64,000 nucleotides of DNA from Mugil cephalus (taxonomy: Eukaryota > Chordata > Actinopteri > Mugiliformes > Mugilidae). The position numbers were made by a program, and so were the translations under genes. The notes under the pieces were generated by a model. The model had not been told where the DNA came from and searched no databases. It was given only the letters and a program-made list of their open reading frames with translations. Position 1 is the stretch's first letter; each line of letters opens with the position of its first letter. The DNA is taken from contig NC_061771.1 in the NCBI RefSeq assembly GCF_022458985.1, positions 27,210,001-27,274,000 of the forward strand. Reading direction: 5' to 3'. Below, in pieces: positions 10,781 through 23,358 of this stretch.

Positions 10781-11300
10781 AGTAGTGTATATATTATTAA
10801 ACAGGCCGAGTTTAATGTAAAACACATATAGTTGGTAGAGGGTCCTTACTTAAACTTGTCATCAGTTTGGGGTCCTTGGCCTAAAAAATTTTGAAGACTC
10901 CTTCATTAGCCGATTTTTCAACGATTAGCATTTCAGTGGCGTAATTTCAAAACAATGCAGACACACCAGAGCACAGGTATAGAAGCTTTCTCTGGAGCAG
11001 CCTCCTATCACTCTGAATAAACCTGACGCTGGAGAAAACAGAGAATAAAAGACTAGTAAACTTAGTATAAATGTAAACACATGAAATATTTGATTTTGGT
11101 AACTCACTTTCATAATATTTTATTTAATTGATTTCATGTTGTATCTCCCAGTGCATGGGGCCTAGATAGAAGCTTCTCAAACAGGTTCCATTGAACAAAA
11201 CCTTGCAGCTGACGTCCTGCCTAAAAATATCAATATCTGTATTCACTATTTGCTTATCACAAAGCTTAACACTGAGATCTTTGCTCCGTTGTTTCATCGG
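10781..11300 (-). other. Possible small Cys-rich secreted-protein exons, copy 1
   Basis: On the minus strand a frame at 10925-11113 ends in GCSRESFYTCALVCLHC...PLKC followed by a stop, preceded by an acceptor-like tctccag. A second stretch at about 11130-11285 resembles the KLCDKQIVN exon of 14740-14964. The same peptide recurs near 14547-14650 and 27330-27420, so the Cys spacing is kept. I do not recognise the family, and no full gene model closes. Confidence 0.3.
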
Positions 11301-11724
11301 GTTTCATTTAAGAAAACAGGGTCTCATGCATGGTTTCAGTGTCACATAATATTTATTTGGGAAGAATTTTGTGACATGTTAATCTTAAACTAGAACAGAT
11401 CAACACATCTTTCCACCATGACAGACCAGTAGTAGCTCGAATCCATTGTACAAAGTCTGGGTGACAAATGTTTACAAAGCAAATTGGTCATTACACATAC
11501 ACCAACAGACCTGACTAAACCATTGAACACGACTCCTCCACCAGAGTCACCCTGTGAGAAAGAGGAACATGTTTATGGAAAGAGTTGCGCTTTGTTAATT
11601 AAAATACTGATGAATGTTAAACTATTGAAAATGTTCCAGGTCAGTAGCTGTATCAACTCACACGACATGCATCCACTCCCGGAGCTTGACCACAGAACCA
11701 GTGGTCGGGAGTAGACTGTGTCTT
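11301..11724 (-). pseudogene. Protease last-exon module M4, broken
   Basis: Exon 6 starts at 11551 with GDSGGG. It has lost 12 nt in frame (the GRLY codons) and then 5 nt after GVCV, as in M2, so the frame breaks. Its terminal TGA is changed to TGG. The exon 5 remnant (about 11722-11663) is intact and ends DACR. Confidence 0.7.
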
Positions 11725-13039
11725 CAACAGAACATGATAATAAAAGCCTTCATTTAAAAACTGCAGTTTGAGTTTACCTGAGTTATCTTTGACTAATATT
11801 TAAATTAGTTTGATGATGTGAAACATTTCAGCGTGACAAACAAATAACAAATAAAAAAAGAAGAAGGAAGGAGGCCGATACCTTTTCACACCCCTGTAAG
11901 TATCTGAATACTCACTGACACTTAGAGAAAGGAGAAGGTGAATCAGATGAGTCATGTAACGATGGTCCTTCTGTTCAAACAGTGGTGACTATTATTATAT
12001 TTATTTTATTATCAGCCTCACTGGCTACAAGGCTCCATTATAGACAATACTGTTATGGTTATTTTGTTATGATATACAGATATAATACAGACACACTCGC
12101 TCTACTGTCAGTGCAGTGTGTTTATGAAAGCAGTGTTTTGAGTTAATGACACAATATCTTAAAAATATATGAATATATTATTGGATGTGCTCTATATGGA
12201 TGGAATACAACTCCAGGTGGAAAACGTTTTTGTATTTTGTGTCATAATAAGGGGTACGGGGCAACGCCAGAGCCCCGAGGCCCTGTTGTTACCCCACGTG
12301 TTTCTTCTCTTTTTTTTCCTCTTTGTCCCTGTTTTCGTCCCTTAACTTGTCCTACAGCTTGAAGAGTTGCAGGGTGAGTTATGTATCAAAACCTGCGGTT
12401 TGATAGGGATTGGTGTGCTATTACTTTTCTTAACAAAATACAAATATGAAACTGCAACAAATTTCCTATTGAAAAGGAATGGGACAGCTGAAAAAAACAC
12501 GCAGTTTTTCAAAAGTCTACTGCTCAGTCATACTATCACCTAGAGACTTCATTCAAACTTGAAAATGTAGACACACGCCTTGTGTACTGGTGTATTACTC
12601 CTCATTTTGATAGGTCTTATAGTATTTAATCAATCACTGTTCAATGACCCTGAAAGTTTCTCTTGAAAGTCGTTCTAGAGTGCGGAATGTTGCTACTTAG
12701 AGGGATAGAACGGGTGTGAAATTGGTTGAAGATTTTCTCTTTCCATGTTCGTTCCAGCCACAACAGAATATCTTAAAAATATATATATATTATTGGATGT
12801 GCTCTCTATGGATGGAATAAAACTCCAGGTGGAAAATGTTGTTGAATTTTGTGTCATAATTGAATTTGTTGTTGATAATGTCAAATAAATCTAAATAAAT
12901 CTGTGTGTGTGTAATGTTAGAGAATTTTAAGTTTTCATAGAAAACAGGGTCTCATGCACGGTTTCAGTGTCACATAATATTTACTCTGGAAGAATTTTGT
13001 GTCATGTTTATTTCAAACCTCAGAACAGACCACATTTTT
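11725..13039. repeat. Module flank and inverted copy of the 6.2-6.6 kb block
   Basis: No gene. The span 11725-12250 is the module flank; 12250-12760 is an inverted copy of about 6200-6640. From 12760 a second, shorter module flank leads into the 3'-UTR of M5. Confidence 0.55.
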
Positions 13040-13620
13040 TCACCATGACAGACCAGTAGTAGCTCGAATCCATTTGAATATATTTGATTGTTCCATTGTG
13101 CGTTCACCACCACCCTGGATTAAACCGTAGAGCCGACCATTGACCACGACTCCTCCACCAGAGTCACCCTGTGAGAAAGAGGAACATGTTTATTGAAAGA
13201 GTTGTGCTTTGTTAATTAAATACTGATGAATGTCAAACTATTGAAAATGTTCCAGGTCAGTAGCTGTATCAACTCACACGACATGCATCCACTCCCGGAG
13301 CTTAACCACAGAACCAGTGCGTGCGAGAATATAATTTGAGGCAGGAAACTGTTTGACTGTAACATAAATTATATCAGTTGAAATTAATCCCATTATATTT
13401 TCAGTTTTTCAAAATAAATTGCCCAGTTAAAACAAACAAAATAGAAATCAGTCCAGACTGGCATTTATGTTTTTATATTATTAAATAATAATTTAGTGTC
13501 ATTAAAGATCAACACTGATACATATTTATTATCCTGAAAATAATAAGGATAAAATAATAATTCATACAAAAATCTCACCAAATTTATTTTTACTGGTCAC
13601 GTTGGTGGTGCCATGTCCTA
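13040..13620 (-). pseudogene. Protease fragment M5: exon 6, exon 5 end, part of exon 4
   Basis: A sister of M3. Exon 6 (13168-13040) is open with the same 27-nt in-frame loss. The exon 5 remnant carries CAA to TAA, as in M2. Intron 4 follows, and exon 4 is cut at about 13618, where the sequence jumps into intron 3 DNA. Confidence 0.7.
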
Positions 13621-14400
13621 CAACAAATAAACAAAAAGGAAAAAAAATAAAAATAAAATACAGGTCAGTCAGTAGCTCTAGCTCAATGTTAATTTTCATT
13701 ATTTTCCTTTTTTATTATGTTTGTTTATCATCAAGCTTCAGACAGAAAAGCATTGTGGAACTAGAAAATTCCCTCTGGGAAACTTTGAACGGCCTACGGG
13801 AGCTAATGCCGGGGTACCGTCTCTGTCAACATGGGAATTAGCACTTAGCACTTTGCCTACATTTAGCACAATTAGCTTATGGTTAGCACAGTTAGCTTAC
13901 GGTTAGCACAGTTAGCCTACATTTAGCACAGTTAGCCTGTGTGTGAGAGATTAACTACTCTTCCTGTGTGCATTTGTAACTGTGTATGTATCTGTGATAA
14001 CAAAGTTACCTGTGTGGGTGGGGAGGTGTGTATGTTGGTGTGTGTTGTTGTAACATAAATGTGTGGGACACAGGGATCAGCAGAGACATCAAGAGGAGTC
14101 CCTGATGAATGAACTGGTCTCAGCTGTGGCCCAGAGCTACAGCTCAAGTGTTGCCGTTGCAACTCACAGTGGTCGTCAATGACAACAGAAGCACGCGGAG
14201 CCGGGAGACAAAAAAGAGCTAGATTCCCGCCTTTTCGCTGGTCTCACATTTGGTCTTACTCTGACAAAACCTTAGCTCCTATCAGAAAAACAACCATACT
14301 GTGGGCGTCGTAAGACCTTCCTGAAGACTTTGATATGTTTTATTGTCCTCCTAGAGTAAATATTTTGGACACACTCCAAACACTGTTCTAAAACTTTTGA
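13621..14400. repeat. Intron 3 remnant, TAGC minisatellite, shared block
   Basis: No gene. The layout repeats 9900-10780: intron 3 scrap, aattccctc block (13765), short TAGC minisatellite (13835-13945), TG-rich run, then 14060-14400 shared with 10430-10790. Confidence 0.6.
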
Positions 14401-15070
14401 CCAGTAGTGTATATATTATTAAACAGGCCGAGCTTAATGTAAAACACATATAGTTGGTAGAGGGTCCTTACTTAAACTTGTCATCAGTTTGGGGTCCTTG
14501 GCCTAAAAAATTTTGAAGACTCCTTCATTAGCCGATTCGTCACCAATTAGCATTTCAGTGGCCTAATTTCAAAACAATGCAGACACACCAGAGCACAGGT
14601 GTAGAAGCTTTCTCTGGAGCAGCCTGCTATCACTCTGAATAAACCTGATGCTGGAGAATACAGAGAATAAAAGACTAGTAAACTTAACATAAACACATGA
14701 AATATTTGATTTTGGTAACTCACTTTCATAATATTTTATTTAATTGATTTCATGTTGTATCTCCCAGTGCATGGGGCCTAGATAGAAGCTTCTCAAACAG
14801 GTTCCATTGAACAAAACCTTGCAGCTGACGTCCTGCCTAAAAATATCAATATGTGTATTCACTATTTGCTTATCACAAAGCTTAACACTGAAATCTTTGC
14901 TCCGTTGTTTCATCGGGTTTTGTTTAATTCCAGTGACAATCAATTCACGTAAAGAGACTAACATGAAGATTTATGTGATGGACATTGTCCTGTAGAGGTT
15001 TGATGAATTCTTTAATGAACAACCATTTGGTAAAAACAACAGAAACTTCTGGTGTTTTTTTTTTTTTACT
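14401..15070 (-). other. Possible small Cys-rich secreted-protein exons, copy 2
   Basis: Two minus-strand open stretches: 14740-14964 (KLCDKQIVN... DVSCKVLFNGTC) and an exon-like piece at 14650-14547 with acceptor tctccag, ending FYTCALVCLHC...PLKC and a stop. A stop (TAA) precedes the donor-like gtgagtt between them, so they do not join into one frame as given. The related unit 2 copy adds a signal-peptide-like exon. The family is not recognised. Confidence 0.3.
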
Positions 15071-16020
15071 ATGGAATGAGGAATAAAATCAAATTCTTTT
15101 ATGACATGAGTGGAGTCAGGTGTGGATCGGTTTCTTTACTGCTTGTCAGAATGTCTTTATCAACAACAGATGCAAATACTGAGCTTCCACTTCACTACAC
15201 GGCCTGATCAGCTGGTGGACACACTCCATCCTTTGTATATTTTCTTTTAAATGACAAGAATAATCTCTGCCTGCTTTTCGTCTCCTCTACCTCTGCCAAC
15301 ACTCAATGTTAAGAACTCACTCCCAAATATTTGTGTCCTGTATTTTCACATCCATACACCAACCACCATGACATGTATAACACGCTCAGCCTTGATAACT
15401 CGTACTGTACTCTGACATACATTTAATACATAAAATAATTCATAATGCCAGTTTAGCAAATGGTAATAACTTCTCTTTGATATATATATATATATTATAT
15501 GCAGATGAAAATGAGCTTTTAGCTAAAACATAACTGAAGAAGTGACATGGTTCACTTACAGTCACACGGCTGTACAGCATTTCTGAAAATGGGAGGAGTC
15601 AATAAAAGGAATCGAGTTTCTCTGTAAATGTTTCCACTGGTTTACACCATCAGTGTGTGTTTAGTAAATGTGTTGCGTTGCAGTAGTTTGTCACCGTCAG
15701 TTCCAATCGTCTTAATCTTGGTTTAAGATGCTTGTTTGAGAGGATCACTTCCACCCTGTAGGTACGATGTAGCTGTGGACACTACACTGTAGCCTGAAGC
15801 TCAGTTTATAGTCAGGTGTCACTGCTGCACTTCTACACTACACTAAGTGTAGACTCACATGCATCACACCAGAAATGTAACTATGTGCTGCAGTCATTTG
15901 CCTGAAACCCATTTCCTTTTTCAAGTGTCTCAAAAACAACCACAAAAAATCCTCTCATATTCAATCTCCAACAAACACTCTACTCAGACGTCTCTACACA
16001 GAGACACAACACAACTGACT
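15071..16020. other. Intergenic, related to the 26.2-27.0 kb spacer
   Basis: No gene seen. The span 15590-15850 is a copy of 26160-26370 (protease upstream DNA). The 15130-15240 stretch resembles the reverse of 26590-26700, and 15960-16020 is the reverse of about 27800-27840. A TA microsatellite is at 15480-15496. Confidence 0.5.
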
Positions 16021-17160
16021 GACTAGTATTACAGTGGCGTAATTTCAAAATAATACAGACACACCAGAGCACAGGTATAGAAGCTTTCTCTGGAGCAGCC
16101 TCCTATCACTCTGAATAAACCTGACGCTGGAGAAAACAGAGAATAAAAGACTAGTAAACTTAGTATAAATGTACACATGAAATATTTGACTCATTACATA
16201 TGACAGCTGGTCGCTTGGTTTCATAAGATTTTATTGTAGAGAAGTCCCGGTCAAACTCTGCACATTCCCACTAACAGCTGAAGCTGTGGCGACGTTTATT
16301 TGTACAGTCATGTCTGTACAACGTTTTTGAAAATGTAGCTTATTGTTATATAAAACACCTTTATTAAGATGGCTATTTAGTCGTCTCTTTTTCTGGCCAA
16401 GGTAGAAGCAACCACAAGTGCAGGATGAATGACATACAAATGGTGCATCTGTGGATCTGTGATACTGAAGAGGAGTTTGAAAAGCAGGCTGAGATCTTGT
16501 CAGACAGATTTGAGGCACAGGCTACCCCTAGACCTGAACTTTTAAATAAACATAAAAGAAACCTGTTTGGATGAGGACACAGGACACAGCTCTCTATCAG
16601 GTCCCATAAAAAGAATAATACGTGTTTGAAGAGCCATCTATGGGTGAGGCATGGTATTTTATTTATTTATATATTTATTTATTTATTTTTTTACCTGTGG
16701 TCCCACAGCCTGCCCACCAGGTGTGTGTGATTACCTGACCTACTGAAGAGGATTCTGTCCACAGAGGGTTACATCTGCTCCGCATCGGTTTTCTACTACT
16801 GTGTTTTAAATCTTTTCATCATGAAATAGCCATCTTAAAGGCTTTTTCCAGTGTTTTGGACTTTTCTTTTGAGCTTTGCTATTCATGGCCCTTCCCAAAG
16901 AGCTCCCTCGTTAAATGCATAAAAATACTTGCTCAGTTCATTTTATCTCTATTTTTGTTCAACTTGTGACATTAGTTTTGTGAAACGCTATTTCACAACC
17001 ATATCACAACAAAATAGTTTAAAAAACTGAAATATTTCTAAATTAATTGATGTTAAATCACATTGGGACCTTCTAAAATTAGTGCTGATACCCAGCTATA
17101 CATTAAAATATATCAAGTATACCAGGTAGAAATGTTTGGCAGGTTTTTTTTTTTTTTTTT
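16021..17160. repeat. Closing block of unit 1, first part
   Basis: Shared with 35300-36420 and 53280-54480. It begins with another Cys-rich exon remnant (minus, about 16025-16150). A 95-codon minus-strand frame at 16231-16518 is open here but disrupted by small indels in the 35.5 kb copy, so it is unlikely to be a gene. The rest is AT-rich with a poly-T run at about 17140. Confidence 0.5.
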
Positions 17161-17790
17161 TTTAAACATGACTGGAGACTGTAACTGTCACGAGGGAAGA
17201 AGGTGTTGAGGTGAGGACCCAGGTGCAGGACGATAAGGACGATGCAGGTAGTTAAACAAAAAGCATTTAATAATAAACAAAAGGCGCTGCAAGCAAAGCA
17301 GGAAAATCCAAAATAATCATGAAACGTGGCACGGTATCAAGGAACGTGGCAACATGGAGATGACATCAAATGACGCAACAAGGAACAAAGGGAAAGGCAG
17401 GACTATATATACACAAGAGGGCTCAGGGCTGACAAGACACAGGTGAAACACATGAGGATCATCAACACAGGTGAGACCAATTAACAATCAAGGGACAGGG
17501 AGGCACAAAACAGGAAATCACCAACTTGACAAAATAAAACAGGAAACACAACATGACACAGACAGACATGACAAAACCACAAGAAAACGCGACACACAGG
17601 AAATCCAGAAACTTGACAAAATAAAAACAGGAAACTTTAACACATGATCACAAAATAAAAGACGGACATAGAACCTTGACAGTAACTGTGAATCTCCAGT
17701 TTGTGACAGCAGGGGGCAGACCCAGGAAACAAGAAAAAAATAAACACCAGTGAATGAAGGCTGGCATTCAAATGTAGGAGTCATTCAAAA
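17161..17790 (-). mobile_element. Interspersed repeat, class uncertain
   Basis: Begins near ctgtcacgagggaag and ends near the poly-purine and caccagtg stretch. On the minus strand it has CCTGTTTTATTTTGTCAAGT-type motifs repeated twice and a tataTATAGTCCTGCC segment like a small promoter. Copies lie at 36430-37030 and 54490-55120 at the same place in each unit. A different element of similar style is at 33430-34180. It resembles dispersed non-coding repeats common in fish; I cannot name the family. Confidence 0.45.
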
Positions 17791-18130
17791 CTCAAGACTC
17801 ATTCAGATACACAATATGTTTGTCTTGCAAAGGAAAATATAATTTAATTTCTGAAATTATTCGATTTGCAATTTAACCATTTAATTCCGTTTCAATTTAT
17901 ACAGAAGAACTGTAGATCATATTCTAGCCCTAAATTGCAAAATTCACATCCTAACATTTAATAGTGGGTATTATTATTATTTTCACTCTTTTTAAGTTCT
18001 CTGTTTATAGGTAGGACACATTCTCATAGCTTCATAAATTTATCTTTCTGACAACAGTAACACCGGCTTATATGATGCCTTTACGTAAACTCTGAAATTG
18101 GACTGGACGGGCTATATAACAGTTTGACAC
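17791..18130. other. Intergenic end of unit 1
   Basis: No gene. AT-rich sequence shared with 37100-37431 and 55150-55519, leading straight into the next promoter-like element. Confidence 0.6.
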
Positions 18131-18172
18131 CGATCTATCACCAGTCAACCAGGGACTTAATCAAACGCAGTG

Positions 18173-18640
18173 TGACGTCATTTCAACGTTGACCCACTTT
18201 TAACGTGCGTAGTACCGACTGTAGCTAATTAGCTTGCTTGCCGATTAGCCTATTTGTCTGCTAACTAGTACAGCGTTGCTACGTCTTTGTGTGAGAATCT
18301 CCGTTGACATATTGAAGTATGTGGTATCTAGCGCTCTGATGCTCCTGTGTTGAGATTCTATCGATTAGACATATGGACTGATGGAGCTTCAGAAGCTGCT
18401 CTACTATGACACCGACACACTGAACAGTTGCCGAGGCAACTGTTGCAATACAGTCTGGGATTTGTAGTATTAATGGAGCGCACGCAAAATACATGGGGTC
18501 CGATTCTGATAGATAATACAATACATTTGGCCTCGAGTTTGATATGTTTGCCATAGGGTGACAGAGTTGGACACAACATAGCTGTCAGAGAGGAAGTATT
18601 CCTCCTGGCTGAACACTATTGATATTGGTAAGTATGTAAA
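18173..18640 (+). promoter_or_regulatory. Promoter-like element R1, copy 2
   Basis: Same motif set as copy 1: CRE TGACGTCA at 18173-18180, X-box GTTGCCGAGGCAAC at 18427-18440, ZNF143-like site at 18455-18468 and donor-like GTAAGTATG from 18628. The motifs are unchanged although surrounding bases differ. Confidence 0.5.
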
Positions 18641-20084
18641 ATAAACAAACAAACAAACAAACAAATGAAAGAGAGATTTTTCACCGGACCAAAAAGTCAT
18701 ATTTTATGTTCAAATAAAATTTTCCATTTGTGTTGATTGTGTCATTGGTCTTACATTTCATTTCAAGTGGCATTAAAACAGTCTTAAAAAATCTTAAATT
18801 TAACTTGAGCCCTGTTTAAGCGTAAGATTGTGGATGCTACTACTGCTTGTTCCTGCGGTAATATGATATGTGATGTGCGCTGGCTGTTCATAACACTTTT
18901 TTAATCTATGCAGTTAGCACTGTTGGTTACTGTTTTTGGACATTCAGAGAATCAGTTTATTCATCTACATGCCATAAATATTTAGGCCACATTTAAGATT
19001 GTTTAGTTATAAATACATAAATCTGATGGTTGTATATTTAAAACACTTAAGTTTATTACTATTAAATAAATCACATTACCTTTTCACAAATATGCATCAC
19101 ATGAAGTTAATTAGTTTATGTAAAACTATGTAATCCAAATGGATGGAAATTCCATATCAATCGAAATGCATACATGTAAATAATAGGCTGATTTTTTTTT
19201 TTTTTTATTGTAATTTTGTTAATTGAACAAAGTTTTAGTTTTTGAAGTGGAGTGATGGATTGATAGAGTGATAAGGTTAGATATGTTCAATATTTTCTTT
19301 ATCTTCAGACATAATAGTGTAGGAGACGTTTCTTTACCTGCTTGATAGTTTCAACTGAGACTCCAATCTTCCTCAGAAGTGTCATTAGTCTTTAAATTAA
19401 ATTCATTATAGACGTGAACTTATAATCATTGTTTTACTTCATGGCCTTGGTGCCCTGGCTTTTGACTTTGGTGCCCTCAAAAATTGATGAAAATGATGAA
19501 ATTCCAGGCCTGGTCAACTATTTGGAAGCAGTAATTTCAAGGTTTGACAGCTCGGAGCTCATTTTTCCCCCAAGTTGTCTTGAATGCCCCACTCTGCTTC
19601 TGATTGGCTACTGATGTAAGTTTGGAGAGGGAAAGTACATAGCGGCTTTCTTTGTTTCCAAGTATTATATCAGGCATTACTCTAAATTCCTCCCTGCATC
19701 ATAGATTTGCATTGTATAAGCATAATTTACGCATAGCTTCCATATCTCTTTGATTTTTTCCAAACTACGGGTTGGGCCGAGGGTCAAGTCACACTACGGC
19801 CATAAATTTAATCGTGCAATAAAAAGAGTGTGAATCAGTGAGCTGCTATCAGATGAACTTTGACAGCTCAAACACATGTCCATCACTACATTTGGAGACT
19901 ATGTTAAAAAGAAAAAGAAAAGAAACAGAACGGAAATGACAAAGAAAAATGACAAAAAACAGATCATTCACTTCATCATATCATCAAAAATCATCCCACT
20001 CCTGTTGTCCTCAGGGTCTCTAGTGGAGGCAGCGTCACCTGTGACCTCATCTCTGGAAACTTACAAGAACATCACAAAGCTGTT
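18641..20084. other. AT-rich shared block, no gene seen
   Basis: Collinear with 38030-39320 and, degraded, 56150-57595. Short open frames (for example 19429-19614) are interrupted or altered in the other copies. I see no exon with matching splice sites. Confidence 0.5.
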
Positions 20085-21524
20085 TGTAACCAGGGTTAAT
20101 TAAACCCCAGTTAATTGTAGTTGCTTTGGAAATGTATTTTTATATGATCTATTTATGTTCTAAATGTTTCCCTCAAAATTAAATGCATGACTATTTTTCA
20201 CAAGAGTGGAGCAGTAAAAACATCTTCTCCTATAAAAAAATGCGTTTATGTGTTACTGCCCCTTTAACAGAGGTGGCAGTTGTTGAGCGCTGTTTTCAGT
20301 GAGCGAAAAGCTGCAGGTGTGTGCATCGTACTTTAGCAAAAATCTTTGCAAGTCCACTGACCGATGCATGGTGCGTGTGTAGATGTGAGAAGAGAAAAAA
20401 GAGGAAAGTTAGAATTGAAATGATAAAAAACTCAGAAGTCATGAAACTAAACGAGAAGAGACTATCAGCGAGCTGCGAGTCGGGATAAACTCGAAACAGG
20501 TTGGAGTAATGTATTAGTGTCAGAAGACTATGTTTTGTGCTTTATGAATCTTGTGTTGTTACTTTTATTACTGTGAGTGAAACTCTTGATAGTAGGCTTG
20601 GTGCAGGCTAATGTAATCAGTGTTAGGCCTCGGCAGAAAAAAATTCATGCAGCTAAGCTAGTGAGTGTGTTGAGTTAAAATGGTGTTTTGTACTGTTGTG
20701 AATAGTAAAGTTAATGTAATTCATGTGAATAATATGAGTTATGTTAAAAAAGAGAGGGAGGGAAACAGAGTTATTTTTGAAATGTTTATGTGAATTCATG
20801 TTTTGGTTACTATGAGTTAAGATAGATATTAAAAATTCATGGAAAATGGTAGTAGAAGAAAAGTGAAATTTACACTGAGAAGTAGTGCATTTATTTATTT
20901 ACATTCGAGTTGACCTTTTTATTATGGACTAAATGAGATAATTTTCCTGCATGGTTGTGTAGGCTGTTTTTTTTTTTTTGAGTCCTTCGCCTGGGTCCTC
21001 AGTCCTTGGTTCCTACCCTGTCATCCATCCCCATCTCCATCCCAGTGGCTACTTTCCCTTGGACGTGAGGTCATCCATATCTCCATCCACATCTTCATCT
21101 TCACCGTGATACTTACCATTGGACGTTCACTGTTAAAGAGGGCGGTAGGACTTTGAGTGCACTCGTTTTATTTTATTTATTTGGGCCCATTTTTCCATTT
21201 TTTTCCTAGTTTTTTATTCATTTGAACTTTTGGGACAGTTTCCTTTTTACAATACCTGAGATCTCAGAGGTTTTTGTTACTTGTATTTTATATATTTTTT
21301 TTGTATTTTGGGTTCAATTGTGGTTGAAAGATCTTTGTATAATATACCTCCTTTAAACTTTCAGTCTGTTGTGTGTTATTTGGGGTAGACATTACAAATC
21401 TAAATCAAAATTTAGTTGAGTAGATACCAGTAGTCTCCTCATCGAGTCTAGAGTTAGAGTTGGTCCTCATTTCCTGTTTGATATTAACCCTGTCTTAGAG
21501 TGACAGGTGCAGGAAGGGGTTACA
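20085..21524. mobile_element. Solo-LTR-like insertion (1.44 kb)
   Basis: Present only in unit 2. The insert begins TGTAACC and ends GGTTACA, and is flanked by the 4-bp repeat TGTT (20081-20084 and 21525-21528). Unit 3 reads straight through the empty site (aagctgttcattt near 39315), and unit 4 also lacks it. TG...CA ends with a 4-bp target duplication fit a solo LTR of an LTR retrotransposon. A DNA element with short inverted ends is the alternative. No coding domain is seen. Confidence 0.65.
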
Positions 21525-22495
21525 TGTTCATTTAGTGTTGAGTGTTGAGCATTTGGTGCAGGGAAGAATGTGCTGCTTTATTTATTCAGTGCAAACCAGA
21601 GTGAACACCTAAACTTTAACCTGATGCAGCAGATCACTTGAATCTGGAAAGTTACTTTGAACCAGTTTTGATTAAAACAAATTACTTGGAATAAGTATGT
21701 GTCTATCAATGGGTACACTTGCTAGATTTTTAGCTAACTTTATGGTTAGCATTGTTGCATCTTTATAGGTTAGAAAATGGATTGTCAAGATCCTTTGATC
21801 TTGTGATGTTGCAACTAAATCTTAGCTTGAAGTAACACGTATATGTGGATCTAATTTCTAAGAGACAGGTTGTGTTGCCAAAATCTGGAACAAACCATCA
21901 AAAAGACCGATAGACCTACACTCCTTTTAAAACATATACAAAAAGAACAATCTGAATGCAGATGTTGTAGGTAAAGTAATGCTCTATACATCAGCATTTC
22001 CCAACAAACAGTTTTTTTAAGCATGGGAAACACACAACTCAGATTTTACGATGATCCCTACAGTCAGTACGAGCTATCGGCTGAATATCAGAGTTGAGTC
22101 CTACATGTGTAGTTAAAGGTAAAGATGAACATGACACCATGAATACACACTTTAATTTCCTCTAAGTCACTGCAGTTTGGTGTCTGATTTTGTTTGTTGT
22201 GATTAATCCCTCAAGAACATAAGAAATAACAGTAGATACTCGATATAGACAGATCAAGTATAACATTATGACCACCTTCCTACTATTGTGTAGGTTTCCC
22301 TTGTGCCTCCAAAACAGATGGAACTGATCAGAGAATGGACATGGACCTTATCAGGGTCTTCATGTGGTGTCTGGAGAAAGGATGTTGTTACAACGAGTCT
22401 CAGAATCTCATTCCATTAAACACTGCAGCCTTTCTAAAGAGCAATACTATGGATTAATTTTACTCTGAAATAACTTGAAATGGTGAAATTAGTGG
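21525..22495. other. Shared block with Tc1 end fragment
   Basis: No gene. The span 21529-22240 matches 39317-40085. At about 22250-22340 is a Tc1-type terminus (CATAACATTATGACCACCT, then a piece of transposase end), present in unit 2 but not unit 3. Confidence 0.55.
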
Positions 22496-23358
22496 TTGAA
22501 AAACAAACTAGAACTTTACAGCTTGAACTATGCTCCCAGTGTTTCAGGATCCCAGCTAGGCCTCTTTTCTGGTAAATATGAGCTCATAATTAGTAAGTCA
22601 CTGTTATAAGATGAGGTCTACATCATTAATCCACTTATATTCCTAAATTAAATGACTAACTTCTGTAGCCCTGGTCACTAACAACTTGAAACTAACTGAG
22701 TGTACTCTGTCAATTTTTAAATCATTTATTCCTGGAAATATATCAACTTTTTCTACATCAACTGGAGTCTCACCAAGAGTGCAATTGGAGTTTAATCTTC
22801 TAATGTTGCATGTATGTTTGTGATGTCATGTTAGTACGCTATATATTGAAAAGTCATGACATGAAAAGGTTGCGGTTACTATCTATGTAGTCCTCTGTTT
22901 TCATTACATTCAGTCACTAGATGTGTCACTAATAAAAACACAGTAGAAAGTAATGCTTTCATCAGTGAAATCTATATTGTTGACCTGAATTCATATGATG
23001 GAGACAGACAGCTCATGTGCTAGATACTGACTATATGTATAGCCTGTATAAAAACAGGCTGCGACTCAGCACCATCAGTAGCTTCTAATAGTAGTTCATG
23101 GCATATTGCAGGACGGCAGCCAGTTTAAAAAATGCAGTATTTCTTTGATGCTCTAAATTGACTGCTAGCGTACTTATGTAGTAAGCCCATATCAGATTAA
23201 ACTTTCCCATTTATATTTAAATAATTTTACATTACATTGACAAGTGAAAACAAACAAAAAAAACAGCCTGTTCAGCTTTTCATAGAAAACAAGGTCTCAT
23301 GCAGGGTTGGAGTCTCACATGATATTTATTCTGGAAGAGTTTTGTGACGTAATTATCC
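22496..23358. repeat. Shared intergenic block with TATA hairpin, copy 2
   Basis: Copy of 671-1531. TATAAAA lies at 23047-23053 inside the AGCCTGT/ACAGGCT arms, followed by GACTCAGCA. No gene seen. Confidence 0.6.

Larger units (their letters stand above)
1..18130. repeat. Macro-repeat unit 1 (about 18.1 kb)
   Basis: First of four tandem units, defined by the landmark 'cgatctatcaccagtc', which recurs at 18131, 37432 and 55520 in the same orientation. The order is: promoter-like element, TATA-bearing block, TTAA element, intact protease gene A, Tc1 fragment, TAGC minisatellite, then five last-exon modules (7.1-13.3 kb), small Cys-rich exon remnants, and a closing block (16.0-18.1 kb) shared with 35.3-37.4 kb and 53.3-55.5 kb. 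Compared with unit 2 it lacks the 18.8-22.5 kb block. The true unit start is arbitrary because the window begins on the landmark. Confidence 0.85.

Noticed and set aside
16231..16518. 95-codon minus-strand ORF with several Cys
   Set aside because: The copies at 35.5 and 53.6 kb carry indels that break it, and no splice or start context supports a gene.
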